Source of the DNA: Schwartzia sp. (in: firmicutes)
Lineage (GTDB): Bacteria > Bacillota > Negativicutes > Selenomonadales > Selenomonadaceae
Length of the DNA: 7,625 bases
Direction: 5' to 3'
NCBI GenBank assembly: GCA_017939945.1
Contig: JAGAZS010000051.1
Coordinates: 1-7,625, forward strand
In this document: in pieces, positions 5,947 through 7,625 of the stretch
Layout of the letters: each line of letters starts with the position of its first letter
How positions within the stretch are numbered: position 1 is the stretch's first letter
Program-made: the position numbers and the translations under genes
Notes under the pieces: generated by a model
What the model was told of the DNA's origin: nothing
Databases searched by the model: none
Seen by the model: the letters and a program-made list of their open reading frames with translations, nothing else

Positions 5947-6621
5947 TTACAAATCTATTCCGATATTCTTCAGCCACGCGAGAACTTCCTTTTTCGCCTC
6001 GCCTTGGTTCTTCTGCGCCGTCGTTCCTTTCATCTCCAACGCCTCGGTCACTTTCGCCTTCGTCGTGTCGGCGATATAGCGGTCGGTGCCGGAGAGGCCG
6101 CTGCCCTCATGGGTGCAGAAAGGAGCGACAGTCTTGCCTTCGAGCTTCACCTTGTCAAAGAACGTATAGCACGGCATCGGCAGGTCCCCCCACCAGATCG
6201 GGTAGCCGAGGAAAATCACGTCGTACTTCGAGACGTCCGGCATCGTACCGACGATTTCGGGACGGGCATTCTCGTTCTTTTCCTTCTTCGCGAGTTCCGT
6301 CGCCGGAGTGTACTCCTTCGGGTACGGCTTCGCCGGTTTGATCTCAAAGGTGTCCGCGCCCGTCGCCTCGGCAATCATCTCGGCGAGGATACGCGTATTT
6401 CCCTTTTCGATATAACCGACGTTGTAGTTTTCATCGGCACGGGAGAAATAGACCACCAATGCACGCTTTCCGTCCGTTTTCGCCTCGTCCTTCTTCGCCG
6501 GGGTCTCGGTCTTCGGCGCGGGTGCGGACGAGCCTGAACTTTTCGCGGGCGCGCCGCCCCCGCAAGCCGTCAATGTCAGCGCACAAAGCGCCAACGCCAT
6601 CATCGTGAACCATTTTTTCAT
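5947..6621 (-). CDS. Exported flavodoxin-fold lipoprotein (Flavodoxin_4-like)
   Basis: A 224-residue protein with a lipoprotein signal: MKKW, a hydrophobic stretch and lipobox LTAC with the lipidated cysteine at residue 20. A Gly/Ala/Ser/Pro/Lys-rich linker (21-52) follows, then a flavodoxin-like domain (about 53-224). The FMN phosphate loop is split (YFSR, an insert, then GNTRILAEMIAEATGAD), a pattern I recognise from this subfamily. YDVIFLGYPIWWGDLP and the late THEGSG loop should contact the flavin ring. Flavodoxins carry one or two electrons on FMN; this one would act outside the cytoplasmic membrane. The start at 6621 is chosen because AGGA lies five bases upstream; an ATG at 6627 directly abuts the AAGGAAGG and is less likely. 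The gene lies 14 bases after the DUF362 gene and is probably cotranscribed with it. FMN binding and partner are inferred. Confidence 0.9.
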   Translation of the reverse strand: MKKWFTMMALALCALTLTACGGGAPAKSSGSSAPAPKTETPAKKDEAKTDGKRALVVYFSRADENYNVGYIEKGNTRILAEMIAEATGADTFEIKPAKPYPKEYTPATELAKKEKNENARPEIVGTMPDVSKYDVIFLGYPIWWGDLPMPCYTFFDKVKLEGKTVAPFCTHEGSGLSGTDRYIADTTKAKVTEALEMKGTTAQKNQGEAKKEVLAWLKNIGIDL

Positions 6622-6635
6622 GTGCATCCTTCCTT

Positions 6636-7625
6636 TCAGTTGATTGAAATCAATTCATATTGATCGCTGCCCATCTTGAGTTCCTTCATGGCCGAGAGCT
6701 GACGGAGCCCTTTGCGGCTCTCGATGCGCTCGATCAGGTCATTTTTGGGCGCGTCGCCGAAGTTGTAAACCATATCGACGGACGCTTTGTCGATGGCGAG
6801 GATGTCCGTGGAGGCCATCATGCCGAGGTCGGGAATCACCGGCTCGGCGGCGCTTGTCCCGGCGCAGTCGCAGTCCACGCTCATGCGGCGCAGGACGTTC
6901 AGGAAGGTGATGCGCCTCTCGAAGTGGTCGCAGATCGCCTTGCCGCTGTCCGCCATCAGCTCCATGAAGAGGTCGCCCGTCACCCATTCGCCGTAGTCGG
7001 TGAGGCCGTGAACCTGCCGTTTGCCCGTCTTGCCCGAAGCGCAGCCGATGGCAATGTTTTTCAGCGAGCCGCCGAAGCCGCCCATCGCGTGCCCCTTGAA
7101 ATGCGTCAAGACCACAAGGGAATCGTAGTTCGCGAGGTGTGCGCCCATCGCCACTTCTTTCAAATGCAGCCCGTTCTTGACCGGGAAATTGACGTCGCCC
7201 GCCTCGTCGATGATGTCCACCGGGCAGAAAGTCCAGCCGTTCACCGCCAGCGTGTCCCGGTGCTTTTCCGTGGTGGCGCGCGCGCCGCCGTAGGCCACGT
7301 TCGCCTCGATGATCGTCCCGCCGGGAATCTGCGCCATGAAGTCCCGCACCATCTCGCGGGGCAGGATGTTCGGGCCGTGCGGCTCGCCCGTGTGCAGCTT
7401 GACGGCAATCTTGCCCTGAATGTCCGCGTTCACTTTTTGGTAAAGTTTCACAAGATGCTCGGCGTCGATGTGCTTCGTGAAATAGACTTTCGACTTGCCG
7501 GCAGCCGGAGCTTCCGCCGCCGACGCTTTTGCCGCAGTCGTTTGACCGCCCGCCGCCTGCTTCGCGCCGCAGCCGCCGACCAGCCCGCCAATCCCCACGA
7601 GGCTCGCCCCCGCCAGCGTCATGCC
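6636..7625 (-). CDS. DUF362 domain lipoprotein, 5' end cut by window
   Basis: About 329 residues are visible; numbering here is from the methionine at 7620-7622. The frame stays open to the window edge, and that methionine sits in the middle of a signal sequence (GMTLAGASLVGIGGLVGGCG), so the true start, perhaps with a twin-arginine motif, lies outside. Cys18 follows VGG and is a likely lipidation site, followed by an Ala-rich linker to about residue 43. The DUF362 domain fills the rest: KIAVKLHTGEPHG, HFKGHAMGGFGGSLKNIAIGCAS (172-196, quoted here as its key residues His174, Lys176, His178 and Cys194), CDC at 251-253 and LGMMASTDILAIDKASVD. DUF362 proteins have no firmly known activity; some carry ferredoxin-type Fe-S motifs, but no CxxCxxC cluster is seen here. 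The gene heads a two-gene unit with the flavodoxin lipoprotein, suggesting a shared extracytoplasmic redox task. The function is unknown. Confidence 0.88.
   Translation of the reverse strand, partial: GMTLAGASLVGIGGLVGGCGAKQAAGGQTTAAKASAAEAPAAGKSKVYFTKHIDAEHLVKLYQKVNADIQGKIAVKLHTGEPHGPNILPREMVRDFMAQIPGGTIIEANVAYGGARATTEKHRDTLAVNGWTFCPVDIIDEAGDVNFPVKNGLHLKEVAMGAHLANYDSLVVLTHFKGHAMGGFGGSLKNIAIGCASGKTGKRQVHGLTDYGEWVTGDLFMELMADSGKAICDHFERRITFLNVLRRMSVDCDCAGTSAAEPVIPDLGMMASTDILAIDKASVDMVYNFGDAPKNDLIERIESRKGLRQLSAMKELKMGSDQYELISIN

Noticed and set aside
5394..6341. A 315-codon plus-strand frame running from usp across the terminator into the flavodoxin gene
   Set aside because: It is Arg/Ser/Pro-rich, reads through a perfect terminator hairpin and overlaps two clear genes in other frames; it is a GC-rich shadow.

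Overview
This is a GC-rich window (AT-rich only between genes) that looks like a chromosomal segment of a diderm Firmicute, probably from the Negativicutes (Selenomonas-like). The placement is inferred from the style of the proteins: a hybrid kinase ending in REC, Hpt and a short helical module; a tandem receiver protein with a GYLLKS-type end; a Flavodoxin_4 lipoprotein; and a DUF362 lipoprotein. No mobile element, CRISPR array, tRNA or rRNA was seen.

Layout. Positions 1-1290 (+) hold the 3' end of a hybrid sensor histidine kinase, closed by an AT-rich hairpin terminator. Facing it at 1463-2245 (-) is a two-receiver response regulator with no output domain, which has its own terminator; the two are a plausible phosphorelay pair. 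A 362-base gap follows (2246-2607). It carries the regulator's predicted promoter on the minus strand and a near-consensus promoter on the plus strand.

The plus-strand promoter drives a compact cluster: a MarR-family repressor (2608-3090), an HlyD/EmrA-type membrane fusion protein (3171-4277), an ABC-2-type permease overlapping it by 14 bases (4264-5397), and a universal stress protein 18 bases further on (5416-5844). Two nearly identical palindromes (15 of 16 bases, in opposite orientation) lie at the marR transcription start and in front of hlyD. They are the best candidates for MarR operators and would make the cluster a self-regulated, ligand-inducible export operon. No ATPase, second permease or outer-membrane channel lies in the window, so the exporter is incomplete as seen here.

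A 25-bp perfect hairpin at 5837-5891 ends this operon and the convergent minus-strand pair to its right. That pair is a DUF362 lipoprotein (6636 to beyond 7625, 5' end cut off) followed 14 bases later by a flavodoxin-fold lipoprotein (5947-6621). Both carry export signals, suggesting a surface or periplasmic redox pair. The families are ordinary; the points worth attention are the operator pair, the ATPase-less exporter joined to a stress protein, the uncharacterised kinase tail and the exported flavodoxin.
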